From an uncultured Bacilli bacterium (GTDB lineage Bacteria > Bacillota_I > Bacilli_A > RFN20 > CAG-631): a DNA stretch of 64,000 nucleotides. Every line of letters starts with the position of its first letter. Within the stretch, counting starts at the first letter, position 1. The translations under genes were made by a program, and so were the position numbers. This document shows, piece by piece, positions 19,255 to 26,815 of this stretch. The stretch spans positions 1 to 64,000 of the forward strand of contig CAKPXF010000013.1 in the NCBI GenBank assembly GCA_934201705.1, in the 5' to 3' direction. The notes beneath the pieces were generated by a model. That model searched no databases. It was not told the origin of the DNA and saw only the letters and a program-made list of their open reading frames with translations.

Positions 19255-20467
19255 CTAAAAAGTCACCTCCATGCTTACAAGCTTCAACGAATATATCAAT
19301 TTCTTCTTTTGTATTATAAAAATATAGTGAAGCTCTAACAGTACCGACAACATTTAAATAGTTAGGTAATAGCTTAGCACAATGATGTCCACTTCTTACA
19401 GCTATACCCTTACTATTAAAATAGCTTCCAGCATCTTGACAAAATACATCCTTAATATTGAAATCTATAATTCCAGAATCATTTTTATTATAAACAATAA
19501 CATTATCTAGCTTTTCTAATTTTTCTAAAGCATATTTTTTTAATTCTTTTTCATATTCTTCGATATTTTCCATACCGATTTTATTTAAATAATTAATAGC
19601 AGCGTTTAAGCCAATTACTTCAGCAATAGCTGGAGTTCCACCTTCAAACTTATATGGAGGCTTTTTAAGTAGCATATTAAAGCAGCTATCAAATTTAGAA
19701 TTCATCCCGCCACCATATAATAATGTTTCTGTTTGGCATAATAGCTCATATTTTCCAAATAAAATTCCAAGTCCTGTAGGACCACACATTTTATGAGATG
19801 AAAAAGCTAAAAAATCACAATCTAATTTTTTAACATCCACTTTCATATGTGGAATTGCTTGAGCTGCGTCAACTACAACTACAATGTTTTTACTATGAGC
19901 ATATTTTATTATTTCTTCAACTTCATTTTTTGCTCCTAAAACATTACTAACATAAGCAATTGCAATAATTTTAGTATTACTAGTAATTGCTTCTTTAATA
20001 GCATTTAAAGTTACAACACCTTTATCATTTAGCTTAGCATATTTTATAATGGCATTTTTCTTTTTAGCTACTTCAAACCATGGAAGTACATTACTTGCAT
20101 GCTCAGCTTCATTAATTATAATTTCATCATTTTCATTTATAACATTTAAAGCATAGCCCAAAGCAACTAGATTTAATGATGCTGTAGTACCAGCAGTAAA
20201 AACAACCTCATTTACATCACTATTTATAAATTCAGCTACATTAGCTCTTGTATCCTCATAGATTTTATCAGCCTTAGCAGCTAAATCATAGTCACCTCTA
20301 TGAACATTACTATTATAATTAAAATAATAATCATTCATTGCTTCAATTACACATCGTGGCTTCAAGGAAGTTGCAGCACTATCAAAATATACAAGCTTAT
20401 GACCTTGCATAGTTTTGTTATCATCTAGCATTGGAAAATCTTTCCTAATTTTTAAAATATCTAGCAT
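19238..20467 (-). CDS. sufS: cysteine desulfurase SufS
   Basis: 409 residues, PLP-dependent. Releases sulfur from cysteine as a persulfide on its own Cys and passes it to SufU. Visible: DSAATSLKP, NVHRGDYDL, the HASNVLPW segment, VVVDAAQAIPH, the PLP Lys in FSSHKMCGPTG (~226) and the active-site Cys in VRSGHHCA (~362). The extended lobe typical of group II desulfurases fits SufS rather than IscS. Starts 2 bases after the sufD stop. Confidence 0.96.
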   Translation of the reverse strand: MLDILKIRKDFPMLDDNKTMQGHKLVYFDSAATSLKPRCVIEAMNDYYFNYNSNVHRGDYDLAAKADKIYEDTRANVAEFINSDVNEVVFTAGTTASLNLVALGYALNVINENDEIIINEAEHASNVLPWFEVAKKKNAIIKYAKLNDKGVVTLNAIKEAITSNTKIIAIAYVSNVLGAKNEVEEIIKYAHSKNIVVVVDAAQAIPHMKVDVKKLDCDFLAFSSHKMCGPTGLGILFGKYELLCQTETLLYGGGMNSKFDSCFNMLLKKPPYKFEGGTPAIAEVIGLNAAINYLNKIGMENIEEYEKELKKYALEKLEKLDNVIVYNKNDSGIIDFNIKDVFCQDAGSYFNSKGIAVRSGHHCAKLLPNYLNVVGTVRASLYFYNTKEEIDIFVEACKHGGDFLDAFFK

Positions 20468-20468
20468 A

Positions 20469-21293
20469 CTACCCTATCCTTTGTTGTAAGACCTTACTGA
20501 TTTCGTCTTTAATTGTTTCATCATTTATGTTTTCAAGAATTGGATTAAAGTAACCTTTAATTAAAATATTTCTTGATTGCAATTTATTTAATCCTCTACT
20601 TTCAAGATAATACATATGATCCTGATTAAGTGAACCAACACTACAAGAATGAGATGCTTCAACATCATTTTCATCAATATGTAGATTTGGAAGAACAATA
20701 CCTGAACATGTATTCGATAAGTTTATAATTCTACCTTCTTGGTTCGCTTTAGTACCATGTGCTCCATTTTTAATATATGCATCAGTATAAATACTTACAT
20801 GGGCATTATCATCGTTTATGGCAAATAATTGGGCTTTTGAAATACTATTTATAGCATAATGATTTAAGTTTGTTTGGTATTTTTTAACTGCCTTATTAAT
20901 AGCATAAATACCACCGATAACACTGCACTTTGCTTCATCCTTTAATAAATTAATTGTTTCATTACTTGACACATTATTATTAGTTAAATCAATTTGCATT
21001 GATTCATATACTCCATCATTATTTACTATCCTATTAATAGCTAATTCGTTTTTATTATCAACTAAAATAGTAAATAAATTTAATTTTGATTTATTATCAA
21101 TGTTTATAAATATTTGACAATCACTTAAGCATGAAATTAAATTTTCAATAATTGATAATTTTGAATTAATTACATTGATTGTTAATTCTTTTAAATTGTT
21201 ATTATTGAGTGAAATATTATATGCTTCATCATTGATATTAGAAAATGTTAATGTTTGCTTTGCATCATCATTTAAAATTACATTATTTTGCAT
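20469..21293 (-). CDS. sufD: Fe-S assembly protein SufD, short form
   Basis: 274 residues, much shorter than the usual ~430; the N-terminal helical part is largely missing while the beta-helix core and C-terminus remain. The C-terminal signature is clear: ASHSCSVGSLNQDHMYYLESRGLN is present in parts as ASHSCSVG and YLESRGLN, followed by the helix IKGYFNPIL. It partners SufB in the SufBC2D scaffold complex. RBS GGAAAG precedes the ATG; overlaps sufC by 11 bases. Position in the operon settles the assignment. Confidence 0.88.
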   Translation of the reverse strand: MQNNVILNDDAKQTLTFSNINDEAYNISLNNNNLKELTINVINSKLSIIENLISCLSDCQIFINIDNKSKLNLFTILVDNKNELAINRIVNNDGVYESMQIDLTNNNVSSNETINLLKDEAKCSVIGGIYAINKAVKKYQTNLNHYAINSISKAQLFAINDDNAHVSIYTDAYIKNGAHGTKANQEGRIINLSNTCSGIVLPNLHIDENDVEASHSCSVGSLNQDHMYYLESRGLNKLQSRNILIKGYFNPILENINDETIKDEISKVLQQRIG

Positions 21294-22104
21294 TTTTAAT
21301 ACTTTCCTTTACACCGCAAAGTCCAATTGATGAAGGACGCATATCGTTCTTTTTAACATCAATTCCATATTCTGCTTTTACCCAATCAAAACCTTGCTTA
21401 TCAATTTTTTCTACAATTTCTTCATTACCAGTTAAAATAATCTTACCATCAACAATTACATGAACGTGTGTTGGCTTAATTAATTGATAAAATCTTGCAT
21501 AGTGAGATACAACTAAAGCACTACCATTTCTTTTTATTACATCCTCAACTGATGAAGCCACTACCTTTAAAGCATCTACATCAAGTCCCGAGTCAATTTC
21601 ATCAAGCATAGCAATTGAAGGCTTTAATAGTTTCATTTGAATAATTTCATTTCTTTTCTTTTCACCACCTGAAAAGCCATCATTTAAGTTTCTATGAATC
21701 ATGTCAAGAGGTAAATTAACTTCCTTAGTAGCATTTTCAAGTTCACTAATAAATTTATATAGTGAAACTGGTTTTTCACTTTTAGCATTAATGGCTGCTT
21801 TTAAAAAGTCAGAATTAATAACACCTGGTATTTCAGGTGGATATTGTAAAGCTAAAAATAAACCTGCTTTAGCTCTTTCATCGACTGACATTCTTAAAAC
21901 ATCTTTACCATCGAGTAGAATTTCTCCTTCAGTTACAACATATTTTGGTTGTCCCATAATTGTTGATAATAGTGTTGATTTACCATTACCATTAGGGCCA
22001 AGTAAAGCATGAATTTCATTTTCTTTAATAGTTAAATCAATGCCTTTAAGAATTTCTTTATCTGCTACAGAAACATGTAAATTTTTAATTTCAAGAGTAG
22101 ACAT
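21283..22104 (-). CDS. sufC: Fe-S assembly ATPase SufC
   Basis: About 273 residues. ABC-type ATPase that drives the SufBCD scaffold; cytosolic, not a transporter. Walker A GPNGNGKST, signature FSGGEKKRNEI and Walker B AMLDEIDSGLD are intact, and the H-loop lies in VVSHYARF. I chose ATG at 22104, because the in-frame ATG at 22119 leaves no RBS whereas GCGAGGTG lies properly before 22104. First gene of the suf operon. Confidence 0.96.
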   Translation of the reverse strand: MSTLEIKNLHVSVADKEILKGIDLTIKENEIHALLGPNGNGKSTLLSTIMGQPKYVVTEGEILLDGKDVLRMSVDERAKAGLFLALQYPPEIPGVINSDFLKAAINAKSEKPVSLYKFISELENATKEVNLPLDMIHRNLNDGFSGGEKKRNEIIQMKLLKPSIAMLDEIDSGLDVDALKVVASSVEDVIKRNGSALVVSHYARFYQLIKPTHVHVIVDGKIILTGNEEIVEKIDKQGFDWVKAEYGIDVKKNDMRPSSIGLCGVKESIKNAK

Positions 22105-22128
22105 AAATACACCTCGCATTCCTTAATT

Positions 22129-22157
22129 ATTTTACACTTATTTATAAAAATAGTAAA
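22129..22157 (-). promoter_or_regulatory. suf operon promoter
   Basis: On the minus strand TTTACT (-35, 22157-22152), 17-base spacer, TAAAAT (-10, 22134-22129), about 25 bases before the sufC ATG. Confidence 0.55.
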
Positions 22158-22277
22158 TAAGATATAAGGCTATTTCATGCTAATTATTGAGCTAAATCAT
22201 TTTTTTTATTCTTTATGTTGCTAAAAAAATTTTTATGTGGTATTATTTATTAGCAATATTTAAATACTGCGGCATTT

Positions 22278-22368
22278 GGAGCAATACTCAAGAGGCCGAA
22301 GAGGCGCCCCTGCTAAGGGTGTAGGTCGGGAAACTGGCGCGAGAGTTCAAATCTCTCTTGCTCCGCCA
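22278..22368 (+). tRNA. tRNA-Ser (anticodon GCT)
   Basis: Complete 91-base serine tRNA with a long variable arm. Acceptor arms GGAGCAA / TTGCTCC, discriminator G and encoded CCA at 22366-22368. Anticodon loop CTGCTAA gives GCT, reading AGC/AGU. T-arm GAGAGTTCAAATCTCTC is intact. A terminator follows. Confidence 0.95.
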
Positions 22369-22378
22369 CTAAAAAGTT

Positions 22379-22411
22379 TAAAAACTGATGCAGAAATGTG
22401 TCAGTTTTTTG
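22379..22411 (+). terminator. terminator of tRNA-Ser
   Basis: Stem AAAACTGA (22381-22388) / TCAGTTTT (22401-22408) with a 12-base loop and T-run. Confidence 0.75.
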
Positions 22412-22490
22412 TTTAATAATTGCAAAAATTTCAATTTAAAAGTATATTTTTGTATTGTAAACGTCAAAAAATAACACGTTCAATAAAAAT

Positions 22491-22544
22491 AAAAAGATAA
22501 TCAGATATTATAGTACTTGTAACTAAAAAAAAGATTATCTTTTT
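22491..22544. terminator. long inverted repeat, possible terminator of the gene remnant
   Basis: Arms AAAAAGATAATC (22491-22502) and GATTATCTTTTT (22533-22544), 12 bp and perfect, 30 bases apart. On the minus strand it immediately follows the stop of the ORF remnant at 22535. Otherwise 22412-22490 holds nothing visible. Confidence 0.4.
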
Positions 22545-22648
22545 TGTCCTTTAATTCGCCATTTTCCACCAGGTGGGAATTCAACTCCTACTTCAATTTG
22601 CCTTTTAATATGTTTAACTAGATTTTTCAAGATGCATAATATATAATA
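22535..22648 (-). pseudogene. C-terminal remnant of an unidentified gene
   Basis: A 37-codon open frame without ATG and bounded upstream by a stop. Its end reads like a conserved protein C-terminus, with VGVEFPPGGKWRI and then KGQKR before the stop. The protein-like composition (PPGGKW) stands out from random AT-rich frames. The parent family is not recognised. Lies between tRNA-Ser and the next lipoprotein gene. Confidence 0.35.
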
Positions 22649-22666
22649 TTATTTGCGAGGTATATT

Positions 22667-24235
22667 ATGAAAAAGAAATTTTTACTGATTGTATTTATTT
22701 TTTATCAATTTCTTTTTTTAGCATGCACCAAAGAAAGCAATTATCAAACAAATGTCTATGAATCAATTCCCGGATATAAAAATGCAACTTGCAATATAAT
22801 GAAAAATAAATACATTGAATTGCATATTGAAAATGAAATAACATCTTCAAAAGAAGAAATAACTAGTTTGCTTAATTCTTTACAAAATAATTATGATAAG
22901 CTTAATAATACATTTAATTTAAATACTAAAATAAAATGCTATGTCATCAATAACATTTACATTTTTGAAAATACAAAAGCCATATATCAAAATGGTATTT
23001 TGCTTTGCGATAAAAGTGCATTATTTGACGAAAATCTTTTGAACGCATTAACTGGCTCTTATATTCAATCAACTGAATTTTGGAAACAATATGGTGCTTG
23101 TGCTTATGCATTTAACTATCAATTTAACAATGAAGAAATTAAAAAATATTATCTAAATGGCAATGATTTAGCATTAACACTTTTCCAAACATATTTTATG
23201 GATGAATTTTCAACTAATAAAAATATAGCAATTGAAACATCTTATTCATTTAGTAATTTTATTATAAATAAATATGGGTATGAGAAGTTTATTAATGCAA
23301 ATTTAACTTCATATAGAGAAGAATATCTAAATCATTTAAAAATAAATAGAAAATTTGATATTTCATTTGATTTATCATGGCTTGATAATGCTACATATAG
23401 TCAAAAATTCTTATCATATCCTCTTGTTATTAAAACTTTTAATCGCACATATTATCTTAATTCTTTTTCTTCAAAACGAGACACTGCAAGTTTTAATAAT
23501 TCCGAGAGAGTTTTATATCACTTATCAACTGGTAATACTGAATGTGAAAAAATCTTGAATTATATTAAAGACAATGCTCCTGAAAGTTATAATTTTGTTA
23601 GTGAAAAATATAATAGTAATATCGAATATTATATTTCTGAGAACGAAATAAAAACATGTAGTGATGTTACTAATGGCAAAATTTATTTATTGGATCCTAG
23701 TGAATTTGTTCATGAAACAATTCATGCAATAACACTTAAAAGCAATCCTACAAAAGAAGCATGGATAGGAGAGGGAATTGCAGAATATTTATCTCGCCAT
23801 GTTTCAAAACATATATCTGATATTAATAATCGTTTTTATTTATCGTTTACTGATAAAACATTAAGTGGAAATATCAAAGATTTTGTTGATATAGTAAATA
23901 GTATTTATAAAGAAAAAGGTGGCAAATTTTCTACTTTAGATGAATTTGATTTTTCTTTACTCGCAAAATGTATTGGCGAAATCACGTTAAAAAACAACAC
24001 TTATAAATCATCAATTAATTTTCCATATGCTACGACTCCTATATATATGACTTATGCATCTACAAGTCAAGATGGTAATGTTTTAACATATCCTGAGGCA
24101 TATGCATTTACAAGTTACCTAATAGAAAAATACGGATTTAATAATGCAATAAAATGTTGTATAAATTATAATTTGAAAGAGGTTTATGGTGCTGATTATT
24201 CAAACCTAATGAATGAATTTTTAAAAGTAATTTAA
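22667..24235 (+). CDS. lipoprotein with HExxH zinc-peptidase motif
   Basis: 522 residues. N-terminal hydrophobic segment with lipobox FLAC, so a membrane-anchored lipoprotein. A zinc-metallopeptidase motif HETIH occupies residues 349-353, followed by WIGEGIAEY (366-374), where Glu369 is the expected third zinc ligand, as in gluzincins of the peptidase MA clan. A second long region (~100-250) with repeated Phe/Tyr/Asn has no recognised motif. RBS GCGAGG 6 bases before the ATG. Stands alone downstream of tRNA-Ser in an accessory region. Substrate unknown; peptidase function is inference from the motif. Confidence 0.7.
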   Translation: MKKKFLLIVFIFYQFLFLACTKESNYQTNVYESIPGYKNATCNIMKNKYIELHIENEITSSKEEITSLLNSLQNNYDKLNNTFNLNTKIKCYVINNIYIFENTKAIYQNGILLCDKSALFDENLLNALTGSYIQSTEFWKQYGACAYAFNYQFNNEEIKKYYLNGNDLALTLFQTYFMDEFSTNKNIAIETSYSFSNFIINKYGYEKFINANLTSYREEYLNHLKINRKFDISFDLSWLDNATYSQKFLSYPLVIKTFNRTYYLNSFSSKRDTASFNNSERVLYHLSTGNTECEKILNYIKDNAPESYNFVSEKYNSNIEYYISENEIKTCSDVTNGKIYLLDPSEFVHETIHAITLKSNPTKEAWIGEGIAEYLSRHVSKHISDINNRFYLSFTDKTLSGNIKDFVDIVNSIYKEKGGKFSTLDEFDFSLLAKCIGEITLKNNTYKSSINFPYATTPIYMTYASTSQDGNVLTYPEAYAFTSYLIEKYGFNNAIKCCINYNLKEVYGADYSNLMNEFLKVI

Positions 24236-24528
24236 TCATTTTTATTATTTAAATAAATTTGAATGACTACCAGTCCTTACTAATAATAAAACCATAATAT
24301 ATCATAAAGATTTAATATTATTGAAGATATAATAAATCTAGTAAAGCAAATAAATTATGATTGGTTAAATATGTGTCACAAATTGAAAATTATTTCAAAT
24401 TTGTGACACATAAGTAAAAATAGAGATAGAATAATTTATGTCCTTCTTTTTTTGTATTATAAATGTAATTCACGTATTGTAAATTGAAGATTCAAATAAT
24501 TTTTTCAACTGTTAAATATCATTTTTAA
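24236..24528. other. gene-free stretch
   Basis: No coding frame of note. The only clear structure is the large inverted repeat at 24370-24412. Very AT-rich otherwise. Confidence 0.6.
24370..24412. repeat. 19-bp inverted repeat with 4-base loop
   Basis: Left arm 24370-24388 (TATGTGTCACAAATTGAAA), loop ATTA, right arm 24393-24412, which is the exact complement apart from one extra A. No T-run follows on either strand, so it is not a standard terminator. It could be an operator pair, a cruciform or the joined ends of a lost mobile element. Confidence 0.7.
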
Positions 24529-24789
24529 TTATTTCTTGCCATAGTCATGTACAATTCTATTCCTAAAGCCAATAATATCATTCCATGGAATATAATTATA
24601 TTTCTTTTTGAATTCTAAAGATAAATATTTTATTTTTTCAATCATTTGTTGAAGATTAAACATAATTGCATCTATCGTTTTAATATCTAGCATAAATTCA
24701 TCAAAAGAAAGATTTTTTGTATATTCTATAATAACATTAATTTCAAGAATTGCCTGTTCCATATAGTACGCATCATCCTTATTAACCAT
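24529..24789 (-). CDS. hepT: HepT-type toxin (DUF86), shortened
   Basis: 86 residues. Predicted HEPN ribonuclease toxin: the R-x4-H-x-Y motif is present as Arg76, His81, Tyr83 (RNRIVHDY). Family members of this subtype usually continue ~25 residues beyond the motif; here the protein ends three residues after it (GKK), and no other frame continues the family sequence, so it is C-terminally truncated. RBS GAGG lies inside the antitoxin gene, and the 8-base overlap indicates translational coupling. Known systems: MntA adenylylates the HepT Tyr to block it. Whether this short form is toxic is open. Confidence 0.75.
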   Translation of the reverse strand: MVNKDDAYYMEQAILEINVIIEYTKNLSFDEFMLDIKTIDAIMFNLQQMIEKIKYLSLEFKKKYNYIPWNDIIGFRNRIVHDYGKK

Positions 24790-25261
24790 ATATTTTTATT
24801 CCCTCTTTTAATATTTCATTAACCAATTCAATATTGTTTTCTAATTCACTGCTTCTAATTAAATCAACCTTTTTACAAAGTATTTGCCTTATTTTTTCAA
24901 TTAATCCTACAAAACGTAGTCCTATAAGAGAAGATGAAATATATAAATCTACATCACTATTGTCTTTTGCCATTCCCTTAGCATAACTTACAAAAAGAAT
25001 GCAAAAATCAATTTGACCTTTATATTCTTTTTCAAATAAATCAAATAATTTTCCTTTTATAATATCAATTGAAAGAATGCCATTATCTTCATTAATTTCA
25101 AAGTTCTTCTCAAGTGTTTCAATAAACGACTTTCTTTTAATTGAACTACCATAAGTTTCATCTTTTTCATAACGCCCAAAAGTTCTAACAGGAATATTTA
25201 AAATTTCTGCCGCTTTAATTTGTGATAAATCATATTTTAATCTTATTTCTAATAAATTCAT
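24782..25261 (-). CDS. XRE-HTH/MNT-type nucleotidyltransferase antitoxin
   Basis: About 159 residues from ATG at 25261 (RBS GGTGA; longer in-frame starts would run through the operator sites). Residues ~1-40 form a helix-turn-helix (LSQIKAAEILNIPVRTFGRYE). The C-terminal part is a minimal nucleotidyltransferase: YAKGMAKDNSDVDLYIS with Asp103 and Asp105 as metal ligands. The usual GS before the helix is VS here (Val91), an unusual change in the NTP-binding motif. In MntA/HepT systems this enzyme adenylylates the toxin; the added HTH suggests it also represses its own operon through the sites at 25285-25398. Confidence 0.75.
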   Translation of the reverse strand: MNLLEIRLKYDLSQIKAAEILNIPVRTFGRYEKDETYGSSIKRKSFIETLEKNFEINEDNGILSIDIIKGKLFDLFEKEYKGQIDFCILFVSYAKGMAKDNSDVDLYISSSLIGLRFVGLIEKIRQILCKKVDLIRSSELENNIELVNEILKEGIKIYG

Positions 25262-25284
25262 TTTGTTTGTCACCATTAACATAA

Positions 25285-25398
25285 CATCATAATTGTCCCA
25301 CATCGTAAATATCAAATAGGACATTTTGTCTTTCTAAGCGTAGAACAAAAAGGACAATTTGTCCTCCTTTATTTAAAATGTATAGGACAAATCGTCAC
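25285..25398. promoter_or_regulatory. four operator-like sites with exact 33-bp spacing
   Basis: Sites of the form AGGACA-NNN-TGTCCT begin at 25285 (right half TGTCCC only), 25318 (AGGACATTTTGTCTT), 25351 (AGGACAATTTGTCCT, perfect) and 25384 (AGGACAAATCGTCAC). The starts are 33 bp apart each time, about three helical turns, so all sites face the same side of the DNA. Sequence between sites is not repeated. They lie just upstream of the antitoxin ATG at 25261, as expected for autoregulation by its HTH domain. Confidence 0.75.
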
Positions 25399-25407
25399 AT
25401 TTAACTA

Positions 25408-25590
25408 TTATTTATATTTATTAAAAAATTCAATCATTTTATCATTTGCTTCAATAGATTCATTAATTTCTTGAAGGATTGTTTTAAATTCATGATGAAA
25501 AGGATTTAAAGGAAAACATATTTACTAATTCATAATTAATATTATTATCACTTAATTATTTATCAAACGAAACATTGTATCATAATGTTA
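25408..25590 (-). pseudogene. frameshifted 3'-end fragment of an alpha/beta hydrolase gene
   Basis: A degraded second copy of the 3' end of the esterase gene at 38968-39861, same strand. Bases 25421-25464 match 38984-39027 without change, and 25517-25546 match 39079-39108 without change; the stretch between differs by one base in length (frameshift). The stop codon region is also kept. Similarity fades near 25590. It marks the left edge of a 13-kb block whose right edge is the intact gene. Confidence 0.85.
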
Positions 25591-25766
25591 CTTACGTATT
25601 GAATTCACATAAAATGATTGTAATACTTTCATTTAATTAATTATAAAAATTAATTTATTTAGTTAATACATTTTTATGACAAATGTTTAAAATCGAATTT
25701 TTATAAAAGCATTAAAATTTTTTAATCATTATGAGACAATTTTGGGTTATATTTGCAATGAGTTTT

Positions 25767-25787
25767 ACACATATTAATAATATGTGT
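25767..25787. promoter_or_regulatory. 21-bp palindrome at the -35 box
   Basis: ACACATATTA-A-TAATATGTGT, perfect, ends at the first T of the -35 TTGACT. Probable binding site for an unidentified regulator of the surface operon. Positions 25591-25766 show nothing else. Confidence 0.55.
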
Positions 25788-25815
25788 TGACTTTCATTAA
25801 AATTAAACATAAAAT
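25787..25815 (+). promoter_or_regulatory. promoter of the c-di-GMP-controlled operon
   Basis: TTGACT (25787-25792), 17-base spacer, TAAAAT (25810-25815). The predicted transcript start (~25822) falls at the beginning of the riboswitch, which supports both calls. Confidence 0.75.
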
Positions 25816-25817
25816 AA

Positions 25818-25892
25818 ATATGCAAAAGGCAAAACTATGGCAACATAGTGACGCAAAGCTATAGGGAGAATCATTCTCAGCCAGTTACCATT
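25818..25892 (+). ncRNA. cyclic di-GMP-I riboswitch (GEMM-I)
   Basis: The conserved core is present in order: AAGGCAAA, hairpin ACTATG-GCAA-CATAGT with a GNRA tetraloop, GACGCAAAGC (the hallmark), CTATAGGG, hairpin GAGAA-TCA-TTCTC, then AGCCAGTTACC, the tetraloop-receptor/closing strand. The pattern matches clostridial examples such as those in Clostridioides difficile. It binds c-di-GMP and controls the downstream genes by changing RNA folding. It lies between a good promoter and a terminator-like hairpin, ahead of the four-gene surface operon. Confidence 0.93.
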
Positions 25893-25943
25893 ATAATTTT
25901 TTTATTTTAGGGGCTAGACTTTGATTGATCAAATTAACTGATA

Positions 25944-25971
25944 GGCTCTAAGTAAATAGAGTCATTTTTTT
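25944..25971 (+). terminator. expression-platform terminator of the riboswitch
   Basis: GGCTCTA (25944-25950) pairs with TAGAGTC (25957-25963), loop AGTAAA, then T7. A second palindrome TTTGAT-TG-ATCAAA (25920-25933) and GGGGCTAGA upstream could form competing structures. The switch direction (on or off with c-di-GMP) cannot be read with certainty. Confidence 0.6.
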
Positions 25972-26005
25972 ATTTTGATTAAGTAAATGGAGGAGAAATG
26001 AAAAC

Positions 26006-26806
26006 ATGGATAAAGCTAAAAGCAAAAAAATATATTCAAATTTTAAATCCACTCTTATTTCTTTTATAGCTTTAGTTTTTTCATTTGTTGCTTTAATTCA
26101 AGTATGCTTTGGTTGGTATGCTATTTCTAAATCAACTACTGGAAATGGAATAGATATTGGCGTTGAAGGAAAAGGAAACATTATCATCAAAGCAAAAACT
26201 GATAGTGAAAATATAGGTGTTGATGTAATTAATAGTGAAATGGAAAAGATAAAAATTACTGATTCATCTGACAACAAGCTATTTCCAGAAATTTGTGGAA
26301 GTTTTACTTTTTTTGTGTCAAAGGACATTGAAAATACTACTAATTTCAATTTTTCATACAAGATTGTTTCAAAAAACAATGAGTTTTGTAAAGATCCAAA
26401 ATATCCTAGTGGCTGCTATAAGGGGACTACAGAGGAAGATATTGCGCTTTCTTTAAAATATCTTTCATCTCATTTACTATTTTTTAAAGAAAAAGACGAA
26501 AACAATCATTATAAGAATTGGATTTGTGCAAATTCTAGTGTTTTTGAAAAATCAACGACAAACACTTGTGAAGTAAAAATATATTGGGTTTGGGTTGGAA
26601 ACTATTCAGAAATTTTTAATGCAAATAATAATTTAATTGAAGAAAACACAAGGAAAAAAATTGAAAGCTATTATTCAGAATCTAAAGAAAGATTAAGTGA
26701 AATTTTTGATGGTGGTATTAAAAAATCTGAAAATTATAACAATGCAGATATGACAATCGGACTTACATTAAGATATATTTGCTTTGAAATTGAAGTTTTA
26801 GGGTAG
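26006..26806 (+). CDS. exported surface protein 1 of the c-di-GMP operon
   Basis: 266 residues. One N-terminal hydrophobic segment (residues ~15-38) ends in VCFGWYAISK, followed by TGNGIDIGV. This 'hydrophobic stretch, aromatic pair, small-residue beta strand' start resembles the SipW/TasA-type signal of biofilm-fibre and camelysin-like proteins; similarity is by eye. The rest is beta-rich with two Cys pairs (FCKDPKYPSGC, WICA/NTC). No anchor motif. RBS GGAGG 12 bases before the ATG. First gene after the riboswitch and 9 bases from the next gene. Likely a structural or accessory subunit; function not known. Confidence 0.7.
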   Translation: MDKAKSKKIYSNFKSTLISFIALVFSFVALIQVCFGWYAISKSTTGNGIDIGVEGKGNIIIKAKTDSENIGVDVINSEMEKIKITDSSDNKLFPEICGSFTFFVSKDIENTTNFNFSYKIVSKNNEFCKDPKYPSGCYKGTTEEDIALSLKYLSSHLLFFKEKDENNHYKNWICANSSVFEKSTTNTCEVKIYWVWVGNYSEIFNANNNLIEENTRKKIESYYSESKERLSEIFDGGIKKSENYNNADMTIGLTLRYICFEIEVLG

Positions 26807-26815
26807 GAATTTATT

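Noticed and set aside
22278..22368. tRNA-Ser as an integration (att) site with a repeated 3' end
   Set aside because: No second copy of the tRNA 3' end and no integrase gene were seen in the window.
25285..25398. Phased 33-bp sites as a CRISPR array or replication iterons
   Set aside because: Only the 15-bp palindromes repeat, spacers carry no array features, there are no cas or rep genes, and the sites sit directly before an HTH-antitoxin start.
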